Part shown: positions 1-7,921 of the stretch, in pieces
Layout of the letters: each line of letters begins with the position of its first letter
How positions within the stretch are numbered: the stretch's first letter is position 1
Assembly: GCA_965661625.1 (NCBI GenBank)
Contig: CBFIEM010000018.1
Coordinates: 1-60,227 of the forward strand
DNA length: 60,227 bases
Direction of reading: 5' to 3'
Source: GCA-2705995 sp965661625
GTDB lineage: Bacteria; Bacteroidota; Bacteroidia; Flavobacteriales_G; Salibacteraceae
Program-made: the position numbers and the translations under genes
Notes under the pieces: generated by a model
What the model was told of the DNA's origin: nothing
The model's input: only the letters and a program-made list of their open reading frames with translations
Database searches by the model: none

Positions 1-90
1 TGGTGTTAAATTTTATGCTCACTAACTAAAAACTATGCCAAGGTAACTAATCCACACGCGTTTTCTGTAAAAAGACAGCTTTGTTTTGGG

Positions 91-98
91 TAACTTTA
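91..98 (+). promoter_or_regulatory. Probable -7 promoter box (TAnnTTTG type) of the FKBP gene
   Basis: TAACTTTA matches the Bacteroidota -7 consensus TAnnTTTG in 7 of 8 positions and ends 5 nt before the ATG at 104. It supports that start over the upstream TTG at 86. No convincing -33 element is visible. Confidence 0.45.
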
Positions 99-103
99 CC
101 CCC

Positions 104-568
104 ATGAAAAAAGTGTTGATTTTAGGTCTGTTACTAGGCTTACTCGGCTGTGCAAAAGACGAGGAAGAAAAATCCATAACTGCAGCGGAGCAGCTGAGTA
201 TGGACATTTCCCAGATTCAAGATTACCTCAGTGAAAAAGGAATTGATGCTGTTGCAGACTCTAGCGGACTCTATTACGCCATTCAAGATACGGGAGTAGG
301 GCTTTCAGCCGCACTTACCAATACTGTCACGGTTGATTACACCGGAAAGTTTTTAGTAGGAGGAGCAGTTTTCGATCAGGGAACAAATTCAAGTTTTCCG
401 CTCAGTAGTTTAATCGAGGCATGGCAAATCGGCATACCTCTCATCAAAGAAGGAGGCCAAATCACATTGTATGTTCCTTCAGGTCTGGCTTATGGAAGAA
501 GGGGTAATGGCCCTATTGGACCAAATACCAACCTGATATTTCGCATTGAGCTTAAAGATGTTGACTAA
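104..568 (+). CDS. FKBP-type peptidyl-prolyl cis-trans isomerase, lipoprotein
   Basis: A 154-residue exported prolyl isomerase, probably lipid-anchored in the cell envelope and helping extracytoplasmic proteins fold. The N-terminus MKKVLILGLLLGLLGC is a type II signal with the lipobox cysteine at about residue 16. The rest is an FKBP domain: VTVDYTGK followed by FDQG on the first strands, then the conserved GGQITLYVPSGLAYG segment and a closing LIFRIELKDV strand. The ATG at 104 was chosen because it begins the lysine-rich signal and follows a promoter box; the upstream TTG would add six residues. Related flavobacterial lipoproteins such as GldI act in gliding, but nothing here proves that role. 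The gene converges on the ABC-F gene with no gap. Confidence 0.88.
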   Translation: MKKVLILGLLLGLLGCAKDEEEKSITAAEQLSMDISQIQDYLSEKGIDAVADSSGLYYAIQDTGVGLSAALTNTVTVDYTGKFLVGGAVFDQGTNSSFPLSSLIEAWQIGIPLIKEGGQITLYVPSGLAYGRRGNGPIGPNTNLIFRIELKDVD

Positions 569-2188
569 TTAATAAATTTCAGCACGCCATTCGTTGTAGC
601 GTGGGTCGCTGATGTATTCATCATAAGTCATCAACTTATCAGTCATGCCCTTTGGTCCAATCTCAATGATACGATTAGCTACAGATTGAGTAAATGCGTG
701 ATCGTGACTGGTAAATAGCACTGTTCCTTTAAATTCGGCTAAGGAGTTATTAAATGCGGTAATAGATTCCAAATCCAAATGGTTAGTAGGTTCGTCCAGC
801 ATAAGTAAGTTTGCACCCTGCAGCATCATGCGTGACACCATACAGCGCACCTTTTCACCACCGCTAAGTACGTTTGCTTTTTTCTCGGTATCCTCACCGC
901 TGAAGAGCATTTTGCCTAAGAATCCACGGATATAAACGTCGTCGGCTTCGGGTGCATCTGTGAACTGACGTAACCAATCAACCAAGTTCAGTTTCGTGTC
1001 AAAAAAGTCGGTGTTATCGTTTGGAAGGTAGGCAGTAGTTATGGTTTGACCATAATTGAAGCTGCCTGAATCAGCTTGTTCATTTCCATTTAACACCTCA
1101 AAAAAGGAGTTGAGCGCCAACCCTGACCTACTTAAAATGGCAACCTTGTCGCCTTTATTAATGCTAAAATTGATATTCGAAAAAAGCTTAGTCCCCTCAG
1201 GGCCTACCTTACTCAGGTTTTCAACTTCCAATATTTGATTTCCCGCCTCGCGTTTTTGATCAAAAATAATTGCGGGGTACCGTCTGCTAGACGCCTCAAT
1301 ATCGTCTACGTTAATTTTATCAAGCAATTTCTTTCTACTCGTAGCTTGGCGCGATTTAGAGGCATTTGCACTAAACCGTGCAATAAACTCCTGTAGCTCC
1401 TTTTTCTTGTCTTCAGCCTTTTTATTGGCCTGCGTTCGTTGCCTGAGCGCAAGCTGACTCGATTCATACCAAAAGGTGTAATTTCCAGTGTATTGTTTGA
1501 TTTTACCGAAATCAATATCGACAATGTGGGTACAAACGGTATCTAAAAAGTGCCTATCGTGTGATACTACAATTACCGTGTTTTGAAAGTCCAGTAAGAA
1601 ATCTTCTAACCACTGAATTGTAGTTAAGTCTAGATCATTGGTAGGCTCATCCAGAATCAGTACATCCGGATTCCCAAAAAGTGCTTGGGCAAGGAGGATG
1701 CGCACTTTTTCATTTCCGGTTAATTCCTTCATCTTCTTGGTATGATCAGATTCAGGTATACCCAACCCACTCAAAAGCGATGCAGCGTCTGCTTCGGCAT
1801 TCCAGCCATCCATTTCGGCAAATTGAGCCTCGAGCTCAGATGCACGCATGCCATCTTCCTCTGAGAAATCAGGCTTGGCATACAATGCGTCTTTTTCGTG
1901 CATGATTTCCCAAAGCTCCTTGTGACCCATCAATACCGTATGGAGCACCTCGTCTTCGTCGTGCTTAAAGTGGTCCTGTTTTAATACTGCAATGCGTTTT
2001 CCTGGCTCCAAAGAAACGTGACCTGCGTTCGGGTCAATTTCGCCCGACAAAATCTTTAAAAAGGTTGATTTTCCCGCTCCGTTAGCTCCAATTACACCGT
2101 AGCAATTACCTGAAGTGAACCGAATATCTACATCATCAAATAATACCCGCTTGCCGTATTGTAACCTTAAGTTTTGAACTCCTATCAT
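569..2188 (-). CDS. ABC-F family ATPase, YbiT-type
   Basis: A 539-residue soluble protein with two ABC ATPase domains, a family that acts on ribosomes in translation control. Length, the MGHKELWE segment and the linker RFSANASKSRQATSR closely match YbiT. NBD1 has a normal Walker A (GANGAGKST, about residue 36) but a degenerate signature (LTGNE), followed by LILDEPTNDLD. NBD2 has a degenerate Walker A (ILSRSGLALNS, no GKS/T) but a normal signature (LSGGE) and LMLDEPTNHLD. This predicts one normal and one degenerate composite ATP site. The start is the ATG at 2188: a TACCTTTG box lies just upstream, inside the longer open frame that runs to 2284, so the extra 32 residues are probably not translated. 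Confidence 0.92.
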   Translation of the reverse strand: MIGVQNLRLQYGKRVLFDDVDIRFTSGNCYGVIGANGAGKSTFLKILSGEIDPNAGHVSLEPGKRIAVLKQDHFKHDEDEVLHTVLMGHKELWEIMHEKDALYAKPDFSEEDGMRASELEAQFAEMDGWNAEADAASLLSGLGIPESDHTKKMKELTGNEKVRILLAQALFGNPDVLILDEPTNDLDLTTIQWLEDFLLDFQNTVIVVSHDRHFLDTVCTHIVDIDFGKIKQYTGNYTFWYESSQLALRQRTQANKKAEDKKKELQEFIARFSANASKSRQATSRKKLLDKINVDDIEASSRRYPAIIFDQKREAGNQILEVENLSKVGPEGTKLFSNINFSINKGDKVAILSRSGLALNSFFEVLNGNEQADSGSFNYGQTITTAYLPNDNTDFFDTKLNLVDWLRQFTDAPEADDVYIRGFLGKMLFSGEDTEKKANVLSGGEKVRCMVSRMMLQGANLLMLDEPTNHLDLESITAFNNSLAEFKGTVLFTSHDHAFTQSVANRIIEIGPKGMTDKLMTYDEYISDPRYNEWRAEIY

Positions 2189-2208
2189 GTACACTGCTTT
2201 TGAGCGGG

Positions 2209-2216
2209 CAAAGGTA
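2209..2216 (-). promoter_or_regulatory. -7 promoter box of the ABC-F gene
   Basis: TACCTTTG on the minus strand is an exact TAnnTTTG match, 20 nt before the ATG at 2188. Because it lies inside the longest open frame, it decides the start codon. Confidence 0.6.
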
Positions 2217-2272
2217 CTAGAAATGAAGAGATGATAGGAGGAAGGGGTGTTAATTCTTCCCTGTTTTATTTT

Positions 2273-2360
2273 GGGCGTTCCCACAGCTTCGCGTGGTCGG
2301 GTCGTTCGCTATACCCACCCAACTCTACAAGTTGGTGTGGGGTGCCGCTGCCACCCCTAA
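2273..2360 (-). repeat. Dispersed intergenic repeat, copy A
   Basis: Read on the minus strand it runs from GGCAGCGGCACCCCACA through a short GC-rich hairpin to GGGTATAGCGAACGACCCGACC and ends in CGCCCAAAATAA. The same ordered blocks occur at 17824, 25630 and 54510. It sits between the cupin stop and the ABC-F promoter. Confidence 0.6.
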
Positions 2361-2395
2361 CGCATGGTCATGGTAAATACCGGATTTCTTGGATA

Positions 2396-2887
2396 CTACC
2401 GGCACAAGCGTTTAATTAAACTATGGTGTTCGGGGTATGCTGCAGTCAAGGTAGAGGCATTTGCTAATTCAAAATCCATGAAGTCAAACCCTGGAGCTAC
2501 CGTGCATCCTACAAATGAAAATCCGGTATCATCGGCTACTTCAGATGCGAACCAGCTTCCGGCTTCAATTACCGTTTGGTAATCACCTGGAGGGCCTACA
2601 CTATGGCGGATGTATGCCCCAGAAGGCTTTAGTTCATGTACAAATAGATTTGATCCTGAATAAAAATGCCATATTTCATCTTGTTGTATGCGGTGAAAAG
2701 CAGAGAACGAATCTGCTGTGAGTAGGAAATAAATTGCAGTAGCATAATTGCGTTCACCAATTATGGAATTGGGAAGAGCTGTGCTTGGAATGAAGCCTTT
2801 GCTTCGGTATGTTTCGCGGTAATAACCTCCTTCTGGGTGAGGCAGTAAGTTATAATTTGAAATGAGTTCTTGTTGGGTTAGTGGCAT
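2396..2887 (-). CDS. Cupin-fold protein, DUF985 family
   Basis: A 163-residue cytoplasmic protein of the DUF985/Cupin_5 family. Visible family features are LLPHPEGGYYRETYRS near the N-terminus, the central AIYFLLTADSFSAFHRIQQDEIWHFYSG strand set carrying the cupin histidine and glutamate residues, the VGPPGDYQTVIEAGSWFASE turn, and the C-terminal GCTVAPGFDFMDFELA. The substrate of the family is not established. The ATG at 2887 lies 1 nt past the stop of the upstream SGNH-like gene; an ATG at 2905 would overlap it. This suggests translation coupled to the MBOAT-SGNH pair, although the cupin may be an unrelated passenger. Confidence 0.85.
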   Translation of the reverse strand: MPLTQQELISNYNLLPHPEGGYYRETYRSKGFIPSTALPNSIIGERNYATAIYFLLTADSFSAFHRIQQDEIWHFYSGSNLFVHELKPSGAYIRHSVGPPGDYQTVIEAGSWFASEVADDTGFSFVGCTVAPGFDFMDFELANASTLTAAYPEHHSLIKRLCR

Positions 2888-2888
2888 G

Positions 2889-3758
2889 CTAGTGAAGGTT
2901 GGCAAGGTCGTTAACTAATGCTTGAGTAAAAATGCTGGCGCCTTCTTCGTTCAGGTGATCGCAATTATAAAACTGGGATTCGGGTAAAGCGAAGCGCGTG
3001 TAATCTAAAATCAACGCGCGATCAGCATATGCGATTTTTAGTGAATCAAACGTAATTGTGATTCGTTCTGGAACCTGTGATGAATATACCGCATGAATAG
3101 GAGTGGTTACAAGTCCAAGTTGAATACCTGTTTGTTCACAATACAATACAATTGAGTCGAGGTAATTCAAGGCTGTTTTTGAATGGTGTGGCGGTTGATT
3201 GTATAAATGATAATGTCGTTTTACTACATGGTCGCAATTCCGCCATTTTGACTCGTCGTCTGCATCGAATCCGCCCATGTAATGGATGTGGTCAGCGTTT
3301 GGAAAAAACCCATTGTACTTTAGGTAAGTTTTTACGTGTGCTAATTGATCTATTGGAATCCAAGATGGTAGCTCATTAAGTCGGTGAAACGGGTAAATGC
3401 GTTTAAAAAGTTCTGAGCTCCAATTTGAATCAGTCAGTTTGTAATCATTGTAAAAGGAGATGTTTTGCGTGCCAAAACCTAGTAGTAGCGTGTCTGGCTT
3501 ATGCAATTTTGCGAGCTTTTGGAGTTTCCAGTAGGTGAGGTAATAGGGCTCGGCAGATTGTGCAATACTTCTTGCGCTTTGAAAATGGGAGGGATCAATT
3601 GCTGTTTGCGGATGTGAATCACCAGCAATAATCACCTTGTAATGTTCCCATTTTGGTGTTTGAGAACTGTATTGGATGTAATTCAGTAAGCTGTTAAGCC
3701 CAAAATAGATGGGCAAGCACGAACTGAATAACACAAGTTTTAGTAAGAACTTCCTCAT
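2889..3758 (-). CDS. SGNH-hydrolase-like exported protein, partner of the MBOAT acyltransferase
   Basis: A 289-residue protein with an N-terminal membrane anchor or signal (residues 1-23), then VIIAGDSHPQTAIDP, an SGNH block I-like motif with the serine in GDSH, and a C-terminal DHLNEEGA motif like block V (DxxHLN). The residue three before the block V histidine is Asn (NCDH) where active enzymes usually have Asp. Its start lies 3 nt after the MBOAT stop, so they form an operon. AlgI-type MBOATs commonly work with AlgJ/AlgX/DltD-like SGNH proteins that pass acyl groups to an extracytoplasmic glycan or lipid. That role is inferred from context; the acceptor is unknown. Confidence 0.62.
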   Translation of the reverse strand: MRKFLLKLVLFSSCLPIYFGLNSLLNYIQYSSQTPKWEHYKVIIAGDSHPQTAIDPSHFQSARSIAQSAEPYYLTYWKLQKLAKLHKPDTLLLGFGTQNISFYNDYKLTDSNWSSELFKRIYPFHRLNELPSWIPIDQLAHVKTYLKYNGFFPNADHIHYMGGFDADDESKWRNCDHVVKRHYHLYNQPPHHSKTALNYLDSIVLYCEQTGIQLGLVTTPIHAVYSSQVPERITITFDSLKIAYADRALILDYTRFALPESQFYNCDHLNEEGASIFTQALVNDLANLH

Positions 3759-3761
3759 GCC

Positions 3762-5213
3762 CTAAAATTGAAAGTAGATAAACGTTTGTTCGTTTCCCCC
3801 AAACCACAACACCAACAGTATGAGTGCATAATAGAATCCGTACCGAGGCAACCAATGCCAGTTAATACCAAATCGTTCAATACCAAACTTATCCGACCTC
3901 CCAACCCATTCAATACATAGAAAAACCGCTACCAAACCAATTGTGAGCTGTGCACCTGAGTCGTAAAGCACATGCGGAAAGGTGAGAATAGAGCTTGACC
4001 AAATCCCGCTTAAATAGCTTCCAATGTGCGCAACATTTTCGGCCCGAAAGCAAATCCATGCAAGCAGGTTTATCGCAAATGTAAAAACCATCAAACCAAT
4101 TTCCTTCAGCGGGATACGCGCACCTCCGGCACCAATAATTTCCATGTGTTTACGGTGAGTGTTGGTGAGTAGCAACGGGATAAAAAATATTGCATTTAGG
4201 GCTCCCCAAAGAATATAAGTCCAGTTAGCTCCATGCCAAAACCCACTGATTACGAAGATAAGTGCTGCGTTTCGTACCCGAAAACTCGTGCTTCCTCTAC
4301 TTCCGCCAAGTGGTATGTATAAGTAGTCTCTAAACCAGGTAGATAACGAAATGTGCCAGCGTCTCCAAAATTCGGCAATATCACGTGAGAAATAGGGGAA
4401 TGCAAAATTCTGCCTGAGGTCAAAGCCAAAGAGACGAGCTGTTCCTATGGCAATATCTGAATACCCCGAAAAGTCGCCATAGATTTGAAAAGCAAAAAAT
4501 ATAGGACCCAAAATGAGCATGCTTGCCGGCATGAACTCGGAATCATTAAAAATCATATCGGCATAGGTGGCGCAATTATCTGCAATAACAACTTTCTTGA
4601 AAAGCCCCCATAATATTTGCCTCAAACCTGCTACAGCAAGCTGGTAATTAAAAATACGTTGAGTAAAAAATTGTGGGAGTAAATGGGCTGCACGTTCGAT
4701 GGGGCCTGCAACTAGCTGAGGGAAAAAGCTCACAAATGCAGAGAAGGCAATGAGGTTTCGAGTAGGCTCCATGTGTTTACGGTAAACATCAATGGTATAG
4801 CTTAGGGTTTGAAAGGTGTAAAAGCTAATGCCGACAGGAAGCACAATGTTGAGTGTAGTGGAGCTGGTGATGGGAGCTCCCAAGAATGAGAAGGCAGCAG
4901 TAAAGTTTTCTACAAAAAAATTGGCGTATTTAAAAAAGCCTAATAGGCCCAAGTTTAGGATGATGCTAGTCCATAACAGCCCTTTACGTCTGGAAGCATT
5001 GTTGGTATTTCCTAATGCAACTCCAATGCTGTAATCGGCAAGAGTGCTCAGGATAATTAGCGAAAGGAAACGCCAATCCCACCAGCCATAGAATACGTAG
5101 CTGGCTAACACCACTAGTTTGTTTTGCGAAGAGATGCTTCCCTTAAAAACGAACCAATACAGTATAAAAACTACGGGTAGAAATACCGCAAAATCCAATG
5201 AGTTAAAAAGCAT
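3762..5213 (-). CDS. MBOAT family membrane-bound O-acyltransferase (AlgI-like)
   Basis: A 483-residue polytopic membrane protein of the AlgI/DltB branch. MLFNSLDFAVFLPVVFILYW is the usual N-terminus. Further hallmarks are GISFYTFQTLSYTIDVYR, LVAGPIERA, DFSGYSDIAIG, FWRRWHISLSTWFRDYLYIPLGG and the catalytic-histidine segment GFWHGANWTYILWG. It should move acyl groups, typically acetyl, across the inner membrane to modify an extracytoplasmic polysaccharide or lipid. It is first in an operon with the SGNH-like gene and probably the cupin gene. No glycan cluster flanks it, so its target is not evident. Confidence 0.93.
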   Translation of the reverse strand: MLFNSLDFAVFLPVVFILYWFVFKGSISSQNKLVVLASYVFYGWWDWRFLSLIILSTLADYSIGVALGNTNNASRRKGLLWTSIILNLGLLGFFKYANFFVENFTAAFSFLGAPITSSTTLNIVLPVGISFYTFQTLSYTIDVYRKHMEPTRNLIAFSAFVSFFPQLVAGPIERAAHLLPQFFTQRIFNYQLAVAGLRQILWGLFKKVVIADNCATYADMIFNDSEFMPASMLILGPIFFAFQIYGDFSGYSDIAIGTARLFGFDLRQNFAFPYFSRDIAEFWRRWHISLSTWFRDYLYIPLGGSRGSTSFRVRNAALIFVISGFWHGANWTYILWGALNAIFFIPLLLTNTHRKHMEIIGAGGARIPLKEIGLMVFTFAINLLAWICFRAENVAHIGSYLSGIWSSSILTFPHVLYDSGAQLTIGLVAVFLCIEWVGRSDKFGIERFGINWHWLPRYGFYYALILLVLWFGGNEQTFIYFQF

Positions 5214-5321
5214 AAATACTCAGTCGCAATTTGGCCACCAAGATAGCTATTTGTGCAAAAAGTATGTTGAGTGGTGCAGGTAGTGTACCTGAAAGTGTAG
5301 CTAGTATAGCTGGTTCTCCAA

Positions 5322-5870
5322 CTATTCAAAAAAACTGGACTGTTTCCAGGTTGGATAAGGTAAGTCTCGTGATGTTGGGTACGTGAATTCTGACATTTCC
5401 TTTCCGTTAAGCCAATTTACCCAACCCCAATGATCACCTTGCTTTACGGCTAAACGAATTGTGCCATCATCGCTTGTGAAACGCTGGTAATCATCGTATT
5501 TACATGCAACTGACTCGGATGCTTGGGAACCATAGCTCCAGTTGGAAAGGTAGAAGCCAACTTTTCCTTCGTTAAAAACAGCAGTAAACGGACTGTTAAA
5601 TGGAAAGTAATTCAACTTGTCATAGTTGGGAGGGACGAGTGTTTTAACATTAAGCCCATCATACATGTACTGGTACATACCCCATTGCTTTGTTTTTGTC
5701 GACTTAGCCATAAATACACCATCCCCATTTCCTTCATCCATTTGAATTTCCTGAAATTTGTGTTTCTTTTTGAGTGCTTTGGTTGGGAAACCTTGGGCAA
5801 TTGAACAGTGGACAAATAAGGTTAAACAACCCAACAGAATGGAAGAGCGTACAATTGTAGAGCGCGTCAT
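5322..5870 (-). CDS. Exported protein with WG-like repeats
   Basis: A 182-residue protein of unknown function. An N-terminal signal (MTRSTIVRSSILLGC...CSIAQG) ends in a typical AQG cleavage site. The mature part has short repeats resembling WG/KWG beta repeats: TKQWGMYQYM, EGKVGFYLSN and GDHWGWVNWLNGK, each followed by a Tyr- or Phe-rich strand. WG-repeat proteins are common in Bacteroidota and have no general function. The frame extends to an ATG at 5897, but the ATG at 5870 gives a better signal peptide. It is divergent from the methyltransferase gene. Confidence 0.6.
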   Translation of the reverse strand: MTRSTIVRSSILLGCLTLFVHCSIAQGFPTKALKKKHKFQEIQMDEGNGDGVFMAKSTKTKQWGMYQYMYDGLNVKTLVPPNYDKLNYFPFNSPFTAVFNEGKVGFYLSNWSYGSQASESVACKYDDYQRFTSDDGTIRLAVKQGDHWGWVNWLNGKEMSEFTYPTSRDLPYPTWKQSSFFE

Positions 5871-5950
5871 GCTTAGAATTAAGTTGAATATGAGCATTTA
5901 ACGGGTACCTGAAGCTATAAATTGTGTTAAAATGAAGTAAGTACATTAAA

Positions 5951-6622
5951 ATGAACACTCGGGAAACTCAATCCGGTAAAAAGAAAGCTTGGCCTACAAA
6001 GGAGGCTATGGAACAGGTGTACGCGCTTAACTTGTGGGGCGGACGCGAAGGTGAGTTGTATTCAGGCTCTGGGTCACACTTGCCGGCATTGGTTGATCCT
6101 TATGTGGCTCATGTAGTTGATTTCTTGCAAGGGTTTCCTAAACCTCTTGTTGTGTGTGACTTGGGTTGTGGTGATTTTAACGTTGGCAATCAACTTCATC
6201 CTTATGCTGCTCATTATCATGCCGTAGATATTGTTCCTGCATTAATAGAGCTGAATCAGTCTGTATTTAAGGCAACTAACTTATCCTTCAATTGCCTAGA
6301 TATTGCAAATGATGAGCTACCTGAAGGGGATTGTTTGCTATTAAGGCAGGTTTTGCAACACCTTTCCAATCCTGAAATTCAGAAAATCATAACCAAACTG
6401 TACCAGTATAAATACCTCATCATTACAGAACATGTACCTCACGATACTTTTGTTCCAAACCTTCCCATCATCTCGGGTCAAGGCATTCGACTTAAAAAGA
6501 AAAGTGGTGTTGATATACTTGAAGCACCATTTAATTTTTCACCTGTCTATTGGAAAGTGATGATGAGTCAGCCAGCACCTGAAGGTGGGATAATTAGAAC
6601 TAGGCTGTTTCAAACCGCTTAG
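5951..6622 (+). CDS. Class I SAM-dependent methyltransferase
   Basis: A 223-residue protein with a Rossmann methyltransferase core: VVCDLGCGDFNVGNQL is motif I (about residues 68-83), AVDIVPALIELNQ is motif II with the acidic residue that binds the ribose, LNCLDIAND-like and LLLRQVLQHLSNPEIQKI form the post-II/IV region, and YLIITEHVP is motif V. There is no signal peptide, so it is cytoplasmic. The acceptor cannot be read from sequence. It stands alone, divergent from the WG-repeat gene and convergent with the terpene-synthase-like gene. Confidence 0.8.
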   Translation: MNTRETQSGKKKAWPTKEAMEQVYALNLWGGREGELYSGSGSHLPALVDPYVAHVVDFLQGFPKPLVVCDLGCGDFNVGNQLHPYAAHYHAVDIVPALIELNQSVFKATNLSFNCLDIANDELPEGDCLLLRQVLQHLSNPEIQKIITKLYQYKYLIITEHVPHDTFVPNLPIISGQGIRLKKKSGVDILEAPFNFSPVYWKVMMSQPAPEGGIIRTRLFQTA

Positions 6623-6679
6623 ATTTAAATGGTTGATTTATAATGCGTTGATCCAGTTTTACTAAGCTATTAGTTCAAG

Positions 6680-7696
6680 TCAATCATGGATATTGCCAAC
6701 GGGGCTGTTAACGTAGTATTGAAATACACGGAATAGGTTGCTAGGTTTTTCCATATCACAAATCAACTGACTGCGCTCATACTCCTTTAGGTCAAACACC
6801 CCCTCGGTAAACTTTTCCTGCTGCTCCAAAAAATCTAGACACACAGTGCCACGGTAAATGATGAGGTTGATGTATTGAAAAAAGTGAACCTTATTGCTAC
6901 GTTTAAATGACGTTTTATTGAGGGCGTCAAGAACTTGGCTGTGTAACGCTTGATAGAGCTGTCGTAGTGGGCCGATTTTCAAGGTTGTGGTTGGCAGGGT
7001 TTGTATTCCCGCCTCACGGTCCTTATAAGTATCAAAAATATCGTTTTCCAATTGCATCAAACCACCTATAACATTTAATAGCTCAGCCTCTTCAGGATTC
7101 ATAGGGTTTTCAAGAACTTCGCGATAGAACAGGAGGGAAACGCCTCCCTTATTGAGGGTAATTGATTGTATAGTTTCCTCACTCAGCGTGGAGCGAGCCT
7201 GTGAGAGGCTCTGCACTTGTGCTCGATAAACATTCAAGGCACGATTAGTTAAGTTATCCCGAGATATGCAATTGTCTAAAGCGATCGAGAAACACTTAAC
7301 AAAGAAATGCTCACGTTGATTCAGCGCAATCGCTTTTGAAGGGTTTAGTGTTAACGCTTCAATGTGGTGAGTTGGAGTGTGATCATCATCAAAAAAATCA
7401 TCGTAAACTCCGGTAGCTGCGCCGAGAAATGTTAGGGCTCTGCGTTCTTTCAGTGAAAGCTTTGCGCCCCTTAAAATACTAAAACCATGTCCGAGGATAG
7501 AAGGCACTGCATTGCCATAATACAATCGGATTTTTTTCAAGTCTGCAGGTGACAGCACCGAGTTGTCAACAGATTGAAAACCTGCAATTATTGGATCCAA
7601 TTCCGATGTGATAAATGCGCGTTGTAACCGAATCGACCAAAGGATTTCCAATACATGGAGCGGAAAACTGAGCGTGTTTTTTATGCGATTCATCAT
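6680..7696 (-). CDS. Class I isoprenoid/terpene synthase-like protein
   Basis: A 338-residue, mostly alpha-helical protein. It carries an aspartate-rich motif DDFFDDD (about residue 98) and a distal NDIFDTYKDRE motif (about residue 222). Together these are the two metal/diphosphate-binding elements of the class I isoprenoid synthase fold (DDxxD and NSE/DTE). The distance between them, about 125 residues, fits that fold. Overall sequence resembles neither standard FPP/GGPP synthases nor the common bacterial terpene cyclases I recognise. It probably acts on an isoprenoid diphosphate; product unknown. No P450, methyltransferase or prenyltransferase partner is adjacent. There is no signal peptide. 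Confidence 0.6.
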   Translation of the reverse strand: MMNRIKNTLSFPLHVLEILWSIRLQRAFITSELDPIIAGFQSVDNSVLSPADLKKIRLYYGNAVPSILGHGFSILRGAKLSLKERRALTFLGAATGVYDDFFDDDHTPTHHIEALTLNPSKAIALNQREHFFVKCFSIALDNCISRDNLTNRALNVYRAQVQSLSQARSTLSEETIQSITLNKGGVSLLFYREVLENPMNPEEAELLNVIGGLMQLENDIFDTYKDREAGIQTLPTTTLKIGPLRQLYQALHSQVLDALNKTSFKRSNKVHFFQYINLIIYRGTVCLDFLEQQEKFTEGVFDLKEYERSQLICDMEKPSNLFRVFQYYVNSPVGNIHD

Positions 7697-7921
7697 AAAC
7701 TATGGCAGTAAGCGTCAAAATTAAAAGAATTCAATAACGAAAATGCGCTTATGAATGTTAGCTTTTCTAGTGTTTCCTCAATAAGAATTGAGCAGGATGA
7801 AGTGTTTTCCAACCGAAGACTTCTGAATAGAACATTTTTTGGAGGTCTAGGATAGTTTTAGCAAAAACGATAGTGAGTATCTGGAGAATAACTTTCGCTT
7901 AGGAGTTAATATAGGAGTTAC
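7697..7921. other. Intergenic region with a possible promoter before the PYP remnant
   Basis: This holds a 34-codon open frame at 7751-7855 that resembles nothing I know. A TAACTTTC box at about 7891 (7 of 8 to TAnnTTTG) is followed by AGGAG just before the ATG at 7922, so the upstream control region of the lost PYP gene may survive. Confidence 0.3.

Noticed and set aside
2189..2284. N-terminal extension of the ABC-F protein
   Set aside because: It contains the gene's own TACCTTTG box and part of repeat copy A; homologues start at the MIGVQNLRLQYG-type N-terminus.
7751..7855. 34-codon open frame upstream of the PYP remnant
   Set aside because: No recognised domain and too short to support; may be chance.
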